64,000 bases of DNA. Origin: Clostridium sp. BSD9I1. GTDB lineage: Bacteria; Bacillota; Clostridia; Clostridiales; Clostridiaceae. The stretch covers positions 354,251 to 418,250 of the forward strand of contig NZ_FYAM01000024.1 of assembly GCF_900185645.1 (NCBI RefSeq), written 5' to 3'. Numbering within the stretch: the stretch's first letter is position 1; each line of letters starts with the position of its first letter. Under the pieces are notes generated by a model. The model did not search any database. It was given only the letters and a program-made list of their open reading frames with translations, and was not told the DNA's origin. The position numbers and the translations under genes were made by a program. Positions 17,187 through 25,438 of the stretch are shown here, in pieces.

Positions 17187-18671
17187 ATGCAAAATTTATT
17201 AAATTCACTATTTCATTTGCTGCCAATAATAATTGCTGTAATAGTAGTATTAGCAGTAATATTATGCTTTTGGCGAAGGGTACCTGCTGACAAAGCACTT
17301 GTTATTACAGGATTAAAGAAAAGAGTTTTATCAGGAAAAGGGGGTTTTATGATCCCTATATTAGAAACATCTTGTACTATATCACTGGAGAATATCTCCA
17401 TGACAACAGATGTAAATGAAGCTCCTGCAAGACAAGGTATATTTGTAAATATAGTAGGTACTGCTGTAGTAAAGGTTAAAAATGATACTGAAAATATATT
17501 AAAAGCTGTTGAACAATTTTGCAGTGGTGGAGACAATAATACTGTAAATGTTATAAGAACTATAGTTGAACAGATATTAGAAGGTAAATTAAGAGGTATA
17601 ATTTCTACCTTAACAGTAGAACAAATAAACGAGGATAGAGCTTCTTTTGAACAAAGAATTGAAGATGATATAAGAAACGAATTAGAATCAATGGGTTTAA
17701 TCCTAATATCTTATACAATCTTAAAAATAAGCACTCAAGGTGGTTACCTTGAAAATAGAGCAAAACCTCAAATAGCCGCAGCAAAGTCTGAAGCTGATAT
17801 AGCTGAAGCTGAACGAAAGAGAGATACAGAAATTAAAACTGCAAGTGCTACAAGGGAAGGTCAAAAGGCAAAATTAGAAGCTGAGGCTGAAATAGCTCAA
17901 AGTGAAAGAGATAAAAGAATAAAATTGGAATCCTACAGAGCTGAACAGGATAAAGCAAAAGCTAATGCTGACGTTGCATATAAATTGCAAGAGGCTGAAA
18001 ATAATGCAATACTTGCTGAACAACAAGCAGAGCTTGCTGAAAAAGAAGCACTAGTTGTAGAAAAGAAATTAATAGCAGAAGTTAAAAAACCTGCTGATGC
18101 TAAAAGATATGAAATTGAGGTTGCTGCTGAAGCGCATAAGATACAAGCAATTAAACAAGCTGAAGCTGAAGCTGAGACAATAAGAGTACGAGCAATAGCT
18201 GAGGCAGATGCGAAAAAGATACAAGCTCAAGCAGATGCAGAAGCAATAAGAGCAAAAGGGCTAGCAGAAGCTGAAGCTATCAAGGCAAAAGGTATTGCAG
18301 AAGCTGAGGCAAAAGATAGACTTGCAGAAGCAATGGCGAAATACGGTGAAGCTGCAGTAGTTGAAATGATTGTAAATAAATTACCAGATGTGATGAAGGA
18401 AGTATCAAAACCATTAGAACAGATAGATAATTTAACAGTAATAGACAATGGAGGTACTCAGGGTGCATCAAAAGTATCCAAAATAGTTACTGATGTAACC
18501 GCAAATGGTTTTGAAGTATTAAAGAGCTTAACTGGCGTAGATTTATCAAAGGTGTTAAATAATTTTGTTAATAAAGATATGACTGCTAATTCTAGCGATA
18601 TTAAGCCAAAGGAGCTTACTGCTGAAATAAAAGATATTAAAGATGAAGCAGTATCCGCTAACATGGATTAA
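17187..18671 (+). CDS. Flotillin-like SPFH-domain membrane protein
   Basis: This 494-residue protein has an N-terminal membrane segment (about 8-27), an SPFH/band-7 domain (about 30-200, with VPADKALVITGLKKRVLSGK and FVNIVGTAVVKVKND), and a long alanine/glutamate-rich coiled coil (about 205-400, AEAEAIKAKGIAEAEAKDRL), which is the flotillin architecture. It should sit in the inner leaflet and organise membrane microdomains. Downstream SGGDNNTVNVIRTIVEQILE is also flotillin-like. AAGGGAGG is 14 bases before the ATG, a long spacing, but no better in-frame start exists. A terminator follows at 18697. Confidence 0.9.
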   Translation: MQNLLNSLFHLLPIIIAVIVVLAVILCFWRRVPADKALVITGLKKRVLSGKGGFMIPILETSCTISLENISMTTDVNEAPARQGIFVNIVGTAVVKVKNDTENILKAVEQFCSGGDNNTVNVIRTIVEQILEGKLRGIISTLTVEQINEDRASFEQRIEDDIRNELESMGLILISYTILKISTQGGYLENRAKPQIAAAKSEADIAEAERKRDTEIKTASATREGQKAKLEAEAEIAQSERDKRIKLESYRAEQDKAKANADVAYKLQEAENNAILAEQQAELAEKEALVVEKKLIAEVKKPADAKRYEIEVAAEAHKIQAIKQAEAEAETIRVRAIAEADAKKIQAQADAEAIRAKGLAEAEAIKAKGIAEAEAKDRLAEAMAKYGEAAVVEMIVNKLPDVMKEVSKPLEQIDNLTVIDNGGTQGASKVSKIVTDVTANGFEVLKSLTGVDLSKVLNNFVNKDMTANSSDIKPKELTAEIKDIKDEAVSANMD

Positions 18672-18696
18672 TAGTCCGTATATATATTTTATTATG

Positions 18697-18738
18697 AAGG
18701 GGATAAATCTTTATTTATCCCCTTTTGATTTTTTCATT
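18697..18738 (+). terminator. Terminator of the flotillin-like gene
   Basis: AAGGGGATAAA pairs with TTTATCCCCTT across a short loop and runs into TTTTGATTTTTTC. Confidence 0.88.
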
Positions 18739-18934
18739 CATTATTGGTTAAAATAAATTAACGTAAACTATTGAACTCTGAAGATACCCGTCTTTATCAT
18801 TTTAAATTTTTTTCATATACCCCCTTCCAAATTAGTAGATTTACAAAATTCTTTATTGACTCTATATTTTTCAAATGATTATAATCAATTATAATATGCT
18901 TAAGTTAATAGATTTTTACAAAGGAAGTGAATCC

Positions 18935-19603
18935 ATGTCAAAAATAATTATTATAGAAGATACTGATACCATAAGAGAAGAACTTAAAACTTTTCTAACT
19001 AGGTATGGTTATCATGTTACTGCTCCAACAAACTTTGAAAATATTATTGATTATACTCTAAGGGAATCACCGGATTTGATACTCTTAGACATAAATCTGC
19101 CCATATTTGATGGATATCACATATGCAGAGAAATAAGAAAGAGTTCTGATGTACCAATAATAGTTGTTACAAGCAGGGATAGTGATATGGATGAACTTAT
19201 GAGTATGAATTTAGGTGCTGATGACTTTATTACAAAACCATATAATACTCAAATTCTTCTGGCAAGAATTGCATCTATTTTAAGAAGGGCCCGTGGTTCC
19301 AACGCTCAAGACATAATTTCTTACAATGACTTAAAGCTTAATTTATCAAATAGCTCTATTACATATAAGGGTAGTACCACAGAACTAACAAAAAATGAGC
19401 TTAAAATACTTTCATGTTTGATTAAAAACAAAGGAAAAATAGTCTCCAGAGATGATTTAATGGACTATATGTGGAATTCAGAAATTTTTGTGGATGATAA
19501 TAATTTATCCGTAAATGTTACAAGACTACGAAAAAAGCTTCAAGAAGTTGGGATGAAAGAAAATATAGAAACCAGACGTGGATTAGGGTATATACTGCCA
19601 TGA
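18935..19603 (+). CDS. OmpR-family response regulator, BceR-like
   Basis: This is a two-component response regulator of 222 residues. The receiver domain has the acidic pair in IIEDTDTIRE, the phospho-acceptor Asp in LILLDINLPIFDGYH, and the Lys in FITKPYN; the C-terminal winged helix ends ENIETRRGLGYILP as in OmpR members. I start at ATG 18935 (MSKIIIIED) after AAAGGAAGTG rather than an upstream in-frame ATG at 18875 lacking a site. It overlaps the kinase gene by ATGA. The downstream ABC operon and its operator mark it as a BceR-type antimicrobial peptide response regulator. Confidence 0.92.
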   Translation: MSKIIIIEDTDTIREELKTFLTRYGYHVTAPTNFENIIDYTLRESPDLILLDINLPIFDGYHICREIRKSSDVPIIVVTSRDSDMDELMSMNLGADDFITKPYNTQILLARIASILRRARGSNAQDIISYNDLKLNLSNSSITYKGSTTELTKNELKILSCLIKNKGKIVSRDDLMDYMWNSEIFVDDNNLSVNVTRLRKKLQEVGMKENIETRRGLGYILP

Positions 19604-20613
19604 ATATAAAAGATTATTTAAAAGATAGATTTTTATTTTTACTGATTAATTTTATACTATTTTTTATTATTTGCGGTATTATGGTTCTTATAAATGTCAG
19701 TTCAAATGTGATTCTCTTTACCTTTTGCATATGGTTTTTCCCCCTTCTTTCCTTTATAGCAGTAGAATACATTAAGCTAAAAAGCTTTTACACTGAGTTA
19801 ACAAGTGTAATGGATAGCTTGGATAAAAAATATTTGCTTTCTGAAATGATTAAAAAACCTGAATTTATAGAGGGTAAGTTTGTATATAATCTATTAAAAG
19901 AAGCCAATAAGAACATGCATGAGCATGTAAAAATGTATAGAGATATGCAAAGTGAATATAGAGAGTATATAGAAACCTGGGTTCATGAGATAAAGACCCC
20001 TATTGCATCTACAAGATTGATTATTGAAAATAACCAAAATGAAATTACAAAAAATATTGATTATGAAATCAAGACAATTGAAGGTTATATTGAACAGGTA
20101 TTATACTACTCTAGAAGCAATAATGTAAGCAAGGATTATATTATTAAAGAAGTTTCTTTACCTGTCCTTGTAAAATCCGTAATTAAAAGAAATTCTAGAG
20201 ATTTTATAAACAAAAGAATATCCATCGATATTGGAAGTGTGGAGGGTTCAGTCTACAGTGATGCCAAGTGGCTTGAGTTTATATTAAATCAGATAATAGT
20301 AAACTCCATTAAATACTCCAAGGAAAAGCTATCCAAAGTAAAAGTATATTCTATTAGAAATGAAAATAATATAGTACTTAACATTGAGGATAATGGTATC
20401 GGCATTGTAAATAAAGATATAAACAGAGTTTTTGAAAAAGGTTTTACTGGAGAAAATGGCAGAAAACTTAGAAGATCTACCGGCATTGGCCTTTATTTGT
20501 GCAAAAAGCTTTCTGAGCAGCTTGGATTAGGGCTAACTTTAACTTCGCAAGCTGGGAAGGGTACAAAGGTTAGTATTATCTTTCCCCTAGGAAGAACTAA
20601 TTTATTAAATTGA
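19600..20613 (+). CDS. Sensor histidine kinase, BceS-like (intramembrane-sensing)
   Basis: The 337-residue kinase has two closely spaced N-terminal membrane helices (about 10-32 and 37-57) and almost no extracytoplasmic loop, the architecture of BceS-type kinases that sense through their ABC transporter. The phospho-acceptor is in the H-box ETWVHEIKTPIASTRLIIEN, followed by N-box ILNQIIVNSIKYSKE, G1 IEDNGIGI and G2 RRSTGIGLYLCKKLSEQLGL. The ATG overlaps the regulator stop (ATGA). It likely phosphorylates the adjacent regulator when the transporter meets a peptide antibiotic. Confidence 0.92.
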   Translation: MNIKDYLKDRFLFLLINFILFFIICGIMVLINVSSNVILFTFCIWFFPLLSFIAVEYIKLKSFYTELTSVMDSLDKKYLLSEMIKKPEFIEGKFVYNLLKEANKNMHEHVKMYRDMQSEYREYIETWVHEIKTPIASTRLIIENNQNEITKNIDYEIKTIEGYIEQVLYYSRSNNVSKDYIIKEVSLPVLVKSVIKRNSRDFINKRISIDIGSVEGSVYSDAKWLEFILNQIIVNSIKYSKEKLSKVKVYSIRNENNIVLNIEDNGIGIVNKDINRVFEKGFTGENGRKLRRSTGIGLYLCKKLSEQLGLGLTLTSQAGKGTKVSIIFPLGRTNLLN

Positions 20614-20621
20614 TATTTATA

Positions 20622-20672
20622 GGATTCATGGCTATTGCTTATTGCTACTGCTGTGAATCCATTATTTTTTCT
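20622..20672 (+). terminator. Terminator of the regulator-kinase operon
   Basis: GGATTCA pairs with TGAATCC around an inner GC-rich part (ATGGC, GCTGT), and ATTATTTTTTC follows. Confidence 0.8.
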
Positions 20673-20699
20673 TTTAAAAAAGTCGTCTCTATTTTTACA

Positions 20700-20713
20700 T
20701 TACAAAAATGTAA
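20700..20713 (+). promoter_or_regulatory. BceR-type operator
   Basis: TTACAAAAATGTAA fits exactly the TNACA-N4-TGTAA pattern described for regulators of Bce-like modules in Firmicutes. It lies about 95 bases before the first gene of the ABC operon and 40 bases after the upstream terminator, where an activator site would be expected. Confidence 0.7.
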
Positions 20714-20807
20714 CTTTAATGAAATATAAACTAATATGTATCCATAAAAAATTCTAGTAAGATAATAACTGTAGATAAAACATTAATTAATACAGGAGGC
20801 ACTTACT

Positions 20808-21227
20808 ATGAAAAAATTATTAACACCTATAATAGTAACTATTTTAATCATCGTTGGATGCGGCGCTTCTTATAACTACTTTTTTAGAGGGCCTAAAATC
20901 ACAGAGACCGTACTAACTAAGAGTATAGATGACAATGAAAAACCCACTGCACCTACTACTACATTTACATCAAAGGATACAGTTTATTTTTCTGCAAAAG
21001 GTAAAAAGTTCGCTATAAAAAAGGTAACGGTAGTATGGTATAAAGGTGAAATATCAACAAAGAACAGGTTTAAAGTAGAGGAAAATATAGAAATAAGTAG
21101 CACAGGATATTTTTCTGCTAAACTATCCCTTCCAGAAGGACTTGAACCAGGTCACTACGGTGTCACCACCTATTCTGCAGGTAGCGAGATAATCCAAACC
21201 ATTAGCGAATTTGATGTAAAAAATTAA
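20808..21227 (+). CDS. Small putative lipoprotein of the Bce-type operon
   Basis: This 139-residue product has a hydrophobic N terminus with a possible lipobox (IIVGC, Cys18) and a mainly beta-strand extracellular part (TVVWYKGEISTKNRFKVEEN, GYFSAKLSLPEGLEPGHYGV). I do not recognise the family. The sequence resembles an immunoglobulin-like fold only in alternation of strands. It is first in the operon, ahead of the ATPase, downstream of the BceR-type operator, so an accessory role in peptide sensing or shielding is plausible but unproven. ATG has AGGAGG upstream. Confidence 0.75.
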   Translation: MKKLLTPIIVTILIIVGCGASYNYFFRGPKITETVLTKSIDDNEKPTAPTTTFTSKDTVYFSAKGKKFAIKKVTVVWYKGEISTKNRFKVEENIEISSTGYFSAKLSLPEGLEPGHYGVTTYSAGSEIIQTISEFDVKN

Positions 21228-21288
21228 AAATTTATAAGATTCTACAAAAATGCCTGCTGGATAAATAAAGTTATGGAGGAAATAATAT

Positions 21289-22056
21289 ATGAAAAACATA
21301 TTAAACGTTGAAAAAATCGAAAAATACTATGGTAACAAAGGTAATATTACTAAGGCTATTAATAATATAAGCTTTAAGGTGGATAAGGGAGAGTTTGTTG
21401 GTATAATGGGTCCCTCAGGCAGCGGTAAGACTACCCTCCTAAATTGTATCTCAACTATTGATACTGTTACTACAGGGCACATTATTATAAATAATAAGGA
21501 TATTACAAATCTTAAATCAAAAGCTTTAGAAAAGTTTAGAAGAGATGAATTAGGATTTATCTTTCAAGATTTTAATTTACTGGATACCCTGACCGCCTAT
21601 GAGAATATAGCCTTGGCTCTAACTATACAAAATAGAAAAGCTTCTAAAATAGATGCAGCCATAAAAGAAGTTTCGGAAAAGCTTGAAATTACTGATGTAC
21701 TAAACAAATATCCTTTTCAGATGTCAGGAGGTCAAAAGCAAAGAGTGGCTTCTGCCAGAGCCTTGGTCACTAATCCTTCACTAATATTGGCTGATGAGCC
21801 TACTGGTGCATTAGACTCAAAATCCTCAAGGCTGCTTCTAGACTCCTTCGAAAAGTTAAACAAAGAATTTGAAGCTACTATACTAATGGTTACTCATGAT
21901 GCCTTTACGGCAAGCTATGCTCATAGAATTTTATTTATTAAGGATGGTAGAATCTTTAATGAGCTTATACGTGGAAAGGATACGAGAAAGGAATTCTTCA
22001 ATAAGATAATTGAAGTTGTAACTTTACTTGGAGGAGATGCAAGCGATGTTTTCTAA
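21289..22056 (+). CDS. ABC transporter ATPase, BceA/MacB family
   Basis: This 255-residue ATPase belongs to the LolD/MacB branch used by peptide-antibiotic resistance exporters. It shows Walker A GPSGSGKTTLLN, Q-loop IFQDFNLLDTLTAYEN, signature MSGGQKQRVASARALV, Walker B LILADEPTGALDSKSS and MVTHDAFTASYAHRILFIKD. The C-terminal tail is longer than LolD, as in BceA. It overlaps the permease start by 11 bases. GGAGG is 8-10 bases before the ATG. Confidence 0.93.
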   Translation: MKNILNVEKIEKYYGNKGNITKAINNISFKVDKGEFVGIMGPSGSGKTTLLNCISTIDTVTTGHIIINNKDITNLKSKALEKFRRDELGFIFQDFNLLDTLTAYENIALALTIQNRKASKIDAAIKEVSEKLEITDVLNKYPFQMSGGQKQRVASARALVTNPSLILADEPTGALDSKSSRLLLDSFEKLNKEFEATILMVTHDAFTASYAHRILFIKDGRIFNELIRGKDTRKEFFNKIIEVVTLLGGDASDVF

Positions 22057-24070
22057 AATAGCAATAAACAATGTAAAAAGAAGCTTTAAGGATTATTCAA
22101 TATATTTCCTAACCCTAACCTTTGCTGTATGCATATTCTATAGTTTTAATTCTATTGAAACTCAAACATCTATGCTTGAGATAAGTAAAAGCACTAAAAG
22201 TTATATGGTAACCCTAAATAAGCTTATATCAGGAGCATCAGTATTTGTGTCCTTTATTTTAGGTGGACTTATAATCTATGCTAATAACTTTTTAATAAAA
22301 AAACGCAAAAAAGAATTAGGCATATATATGACCTTAGGTATGTCAAAAGGTAAAATTTCTAGGATTTTAATATTGGAGACTTTTTTAATCGGTGTATTAT
22401 CTCTCATTGTTGGAATTTTACTTGGTATTATAGTTTCCCAAGGCTTATCCGTTATTACCGCTAAGCTTTTAGTAGTTGATATGAATAAATACAAATTTAT
22501 TATATCAGTAAACGCAATAATTAAATCTTCCGTATACTTTGGAATAATATTTCTTCTAGTAATGATATTTAATCAGATTATTATTTCTAAATATAAGCTT
22601 ATAGACATGCTAAATGCAGCAAAGAAAAATGAAGACATAAAGCTTAAAAATCCTATTGTTTCAATATTTATATTTTTACTATCTATAGCAGCACTTATAG
22701 CCGCATATACTATGGTATTAAAGGTTGGACTAGCTCCTAATAATATTATTTTTATAGCTTCTATTGCACTGGGGATTATAGGAACCTTATTATGTTTTTT
22801 CAGTCTTTCTAGCTTCTTAATCCATATGGTGCAAAGAAACAAGAAAATATATCTTAAAAACTTAAACGTATTTGTGCTTAGACAAATAAACAACAAGATA
22901 ACTACTAACTTTTTATCAATGACCACAATATGCCTTATGCTCTTTTTAACTATCACACTCTTATTTAGCATGTTTGGCTATAAAGCTAATCTTGATGTAA
23001 TGCTTAAGGGAAATACTTCTTTTGACGCTTCAGCTAAACTAGATAGTGATATAAAGGGTAAAAAGATAAAGGATATTAAAGAATCTCTTGATAAAGTGAA
23101 CTTTAAATTTGAGCCTTATGAAAAGCATGCCTTTTTTACCGAATACAAGCTTAAGGTTTCCCTAAGGGATTTATTAAGCAAATATTCAAGTGAAAAGGAA
23201 CAAAAGGAGCTTCAATCATCCTATACAGATGGTCCTGTATCAGCGGTAAAAATCTCTGAGTACAATTCGATAAGGCAGCTTCTGGATCAAAAGCCTCTGG
23301 ACTTAAAGGATAACGAGATTTTAGTGGTATCCAACTATGAAGATTTCAATAATGCTTTCCATGAATTTATGAAAAATGAAAGCGCTGTAGTTATAGATGA
23401 TAAAACCTATAGCATTAAAAATAAAGCCCCAATAAAAGAGAACATAATTAGCTCTACAGCTAGTTTGGAATTCCTTTATTTCATAATCCCTGACAACTTC
23501 CAGGGAGATTTAAAACTATATTCATCCTGCTTTAATACAATGTTTCAGGGCAATAATTCCCAAAAATCAAAGGAAAGGTTCGCCGACTTATTCATTGAGC
23601 TTGAAGAGTATAGAAATGAAGATGAAAATTTTATGCTTATATATGGAAACACGCTAGAACAGCTTTATGCATCGGTATATGGTCCATCAGCGATCATTGT
23701 ATTTTTAGGTATATATTTAGGCATAGTATTTTTGATATCCAGTGCTGCAGTATTAGCATTACAGCAGTTATCAGAAGCAAGCGACAGTCTGAGTAGATAT
23801 AATTCTCTTAAGAAAATAGGTGCTACTGAAAAAATGATAAACAAAGCAATACTAATACAAAACCTTATATATTTTATGATACCTTTAGCTTTGGCAATCA
23901 TACACTCAATAGTTGGAATAACCGTGGCTAATGAAATGCTTAGAATGGATAATAAAAGTATCTTCGGAAGTTACTCCCTTATGCTAGCCTTAACACTCAC
24001 TATAATATATGGTGGATACTTTTATGCAACTTATGTTGGCTTTAAAAGTATAGTTAAAAATAGCGATTAG
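22046..24070 (+). CDS. ABC transporter permease, BceB-like
   Basis: This 674-residue permease has the ten-helix BceB plan: helices 1-7 in residues 15-315, a large extracellular domain (about 315-545) between helices 7 and 8, and three C-terminal helices with the FtsX-like SRYNSLKKIGATEKMINKAI loop. A first FtsX coupling loop, RKKELGIYMTLGMSKGKISR, is near residue 95. The ATG at 22046 (MFSKIAIN) has GGAGG 10 bases before it. With the ATPase and the BceRS pair it forms a sensing and detoxification system for cell-wall-active peptides; the target antibiotic cannot be told. Confidence 0.92.
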   Translation: MFSKIAINNVKRSFKDYSIYFLTLTFAVCIFYSFNSIETQTSMLEISKSTKSYMVTLNKLISGASVFVSFILGGLIIYANNFLIKKRKKELGIYMTLGMSKGKISRILILETFLIGVLSLIVGILLGIIVSQGLSVITAKLLVVDMNKYKFIISVNAIIKSSVYFGIIFLLVMIFNQIIISKYKLIDMLNAAKKNEDIKLKNPIVSIFIFLLSIAALIAAYTMVLKVGLAPNNIIFIASIALGIIGTLLCFFSLSSFLIHMVQRNKKIYLKNLNVFVLRQINNKITTNFLSMTTICLMLFLTITLLFSMFGYKANLDVMLKGNTSFDASAKLDSDIKGKKIKDIKESLDKVNFKFEPYEKHAFFTEYKLKVSLRDLLSKYSSEKEQKELQSSYTDGPVSAVKISEYNSIRQLLDQKPLDLKDNEILVVSNYEDFNNAFHEFMKNESAVVIDDKTYSIKNKAPIKENIISSTASLEFLYFIIPDNFQGDLKLYSSCFNTMFQGNNSQKSKERFADLFIELEEYRNEDENFMLIYGNTLEQLYASVYGPSAIIVFLGIYLGIVFLISSAAVLALQQLSEASDSLSRYNSLKKIGATEKMINKAILIQNLIYFMIPLALAIIHSIVGITVANEMLRMDNKSIFGSYSLMLALTLTIIYGGYFYATYVGFKSIVKNSD

Positions 24071-24084
24071 TATATTGAGTTGTA

Positions 24085-24110
24085 AAGCAGGGTGCATGGG
24101 CACCCTGCTT
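24085..24110. terminator. GC-rich hairpin between convergent genes
   Basis: AAGCAGGGTG pairs perfectly with CACCCTGCTT (loop CATGGG). There is no T tract on the plus strand and only TTTACAAC on the minus strand. Confidence 0.6.
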
Positions 24111-24145
24111 CCCTGTATGCATTATTAATTATGCTATTAAAATTC

Positions 24146-24724
24146 TTACTTCTTTTTCTTTTTCTTTTGTACTGAAAATCCAAACTTACCTATTGATTTT
24201 TCAGGCAATGGATAGTATTCTCCATGACAATAACTCATCAAATTTGCCCTCTCATAATGTATCTTCCCCTTTTCATCTATAAGAAAATCCTCTACCTGTA
24301 CATTGGTCACTTCTCCTAAAAACAGATCATGAGAGCCTAGTTTTATAATATCTTTTAATTTACACTCCAATGCCACAGGACATTCCTTTATAGATGGAAC
24401 TGAAATACTTTCACTTTCCTCTACATTTAAATTAAAGTGTTTTAGTTTATCTAAATCTCTTCCAGACTTAACGCCACAAAAATCCACTGCTTTTACCAAA
24501 TCTTTAGATGGTAAATTAACTACAAATTCTCCTGTTTCTTTTATATATTCATAAGAAAGCCTTTCAGGTCTTATAGCAAGTGATATTATAGGAGGTCTTG
24601 TGCAAGCGGTTCCTACCCAGCCCGCTGTAAATACATTTACCTTTCCCTCTGAGTTCTTAGAAGTTACTAAAACTACAGGAACAGGATTCAACATAGCGCT
24701 GCCCTTAAAATTTGTTCTACTCAT
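24146..24724 (-). CDS. Flavin reductase family protein (FMN-binding split barrel)
   Basis: The 192-residue protein matches the flavoredoxin/flavin-reductase-like family: NPVPVVLVTSKNSEGKVNVF at the N terminus, TAGWVGTACTRPPIISLAIR in the flavin loop, then ETGEFVVNLPSKDLVKAVDF and CGVKSGRDLDKLKHF. It probably binds FMN and transfers electrons from NAD(P)H or ferredoxin in the cytosol. It ends with six lysines, an unusual tail encoded by an A-rich run. A perfect 12-bp hairpin lies in its 5' leader. It appears to be transcribed alone. Confidence 0.87.
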   Translation of the reverse strand: MSRTNFKGSAMLNPVPVVLVTSKNSEGKVNVFTAGWVGTACTRPPIISLAIRPERLSYEYIKETGEFVVNLPSKDLVKAVDFCGVKSGRDLDKLKHFNLNVEESESISVPSIKECPVALECKLKDIIKLGSHDLFLGEVTNVQVEDFLIDEKGKIHYERANLMSYCHGEYYPLPEKSIGKFGFSVQKKKKKK

Positions 24725-24742
24725 AATTTACCTCCAAAACTT

Positions 24743-24768
24743 TTAAAAAGTTGCCTGCAACTTTTTAA
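24743..24768. other. Perfect inverted repeat before the flavin reductase gene
   Basis: TTAAAAAGTTGC pairs with GCAACTTTTTAA with a 2-base loop. It is 19 bases before the ATG on the minus strand and could be a protein site or leader hairpin. Confidence 0.5.
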
Positions 24769-24952
24769 GGTATTAGGAATTAGGTACTTGGTCATAGGAA
24801 TTGATAAAACTTCACAATGGTGAAATTTTTGCTTTTCATAGTACCTAGAATCTTTATCCTATATCCTTAAAATTGCATAGCGATTTCTTATAAATTATAT
24901 ACTAAGTAAAGGAGTTTTTAAATATATGTAGAACTTAATAAATACAATTTAT
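24769..24952. repeat. Degenerate palindromic repeat debris
   Basis: The stretch contains TTAGGTACTTGG and the opposing AGTACCTAGAAT around a hairpin (AAACTTCACAATGGTGAAATTT), similar in design to the segments at 36790 and 39926. It also holds a partial small-repeat match (TTGCATAGCGATTTC...TATAAATTATA near 24868). No gene is seen. Confidence 0.4.
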
Positions 24953-25028
24953 TTTGCATAATTTATAAAAATATGTGATTTCATTACAAATCACTATATC
25001 TCAATTCATTGAGATGTTTCATTAATTA
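24953..25028 (-). repeat. Small repeat (family S) before DUF4912 gene
   Basis: TTGCATAATTTATAAAAATA, then CATTACAAATCACTATATCTC, closing with TTGAGATGTTTCATTAATTA (middle part quoted short) corresponds end to end to the 30890 copy. It ends 24 bases before the DUF4912 start and so forms part of its 5' region. Confidence 0.7.
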
Positions 25029-25052
25029 CAAAGATATGGGGTGAATTACTTA

Positions 25053-25433
25053 ATGAATAGCACAAAATCAAAAATTGTTCTTATGGTACAAAGTGCACGT
25101 AGAGTTTATTGCTATTTTTCAGTGTCTCCTTTATTTATAAAGGAATTTAGTGATAAGCACGGGGAAGCACTGTGGAGCAGCTCAAAGCCTGTTCTTAAGG
25201 TTTATGAGTTACAAGGGAATGAAGAAAAGGAAATTGAAAGCATATTTATAGATACTTTTGCTGATAATTGGTATATAGATTTAAATAAAGATGCTGTAGA
25301 TATTTTAGTAAAACTTAAAAGACTTCTTCCAGATAATACTTATATAGATGTTGCTACTTCCAACAAAGTTACAACTCCACGAATGGTAGAATCTCAAGAT
25401 ACATCAGTTTACTACAAGGATATTAAGGAGTGA
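25053..25433 (+). CDS. DUF4912 domain protein
   Basis: This 126-residue protein has the DUF4912 core: LMVQSARRVYCYFSVSPLFI, a Trp-rich GEALWSSSKPVLKVYEL, then DTFADNWYIDLNK. The domain is commonly next to GH57 glucan enzymes, as here, and may bind carbohydrate, though no function is established. I use the ATG at 25053 with GGGGTGA about 7 bases before it; a GTG at 25041 overlaps that site. Its stop overlaps the ribosome site of the branching enzyme gene, so the two are coupled. Confidence 0.8.
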   Translation: MNSTKSKIVLMVQSARRVYCYFSVSPLFIKEFSDKHGEALWSSSKPVLKVYELQGNEEKEIESIFIDTFADNWYIDLNKDAVDILVKLKRLLPDNTYIDVATSNKVTTPRMVESQDTSVYYKDIKE

Positions 25434-25438
25434 TTTTT

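Noticed and set aside
24146..24180. Frameshift at the 3' end of the flavin reductase gene
   Set aside because: The poly-lysine tail is odd, but the domain is complete before it and the reading frame is otherwise unbroken.
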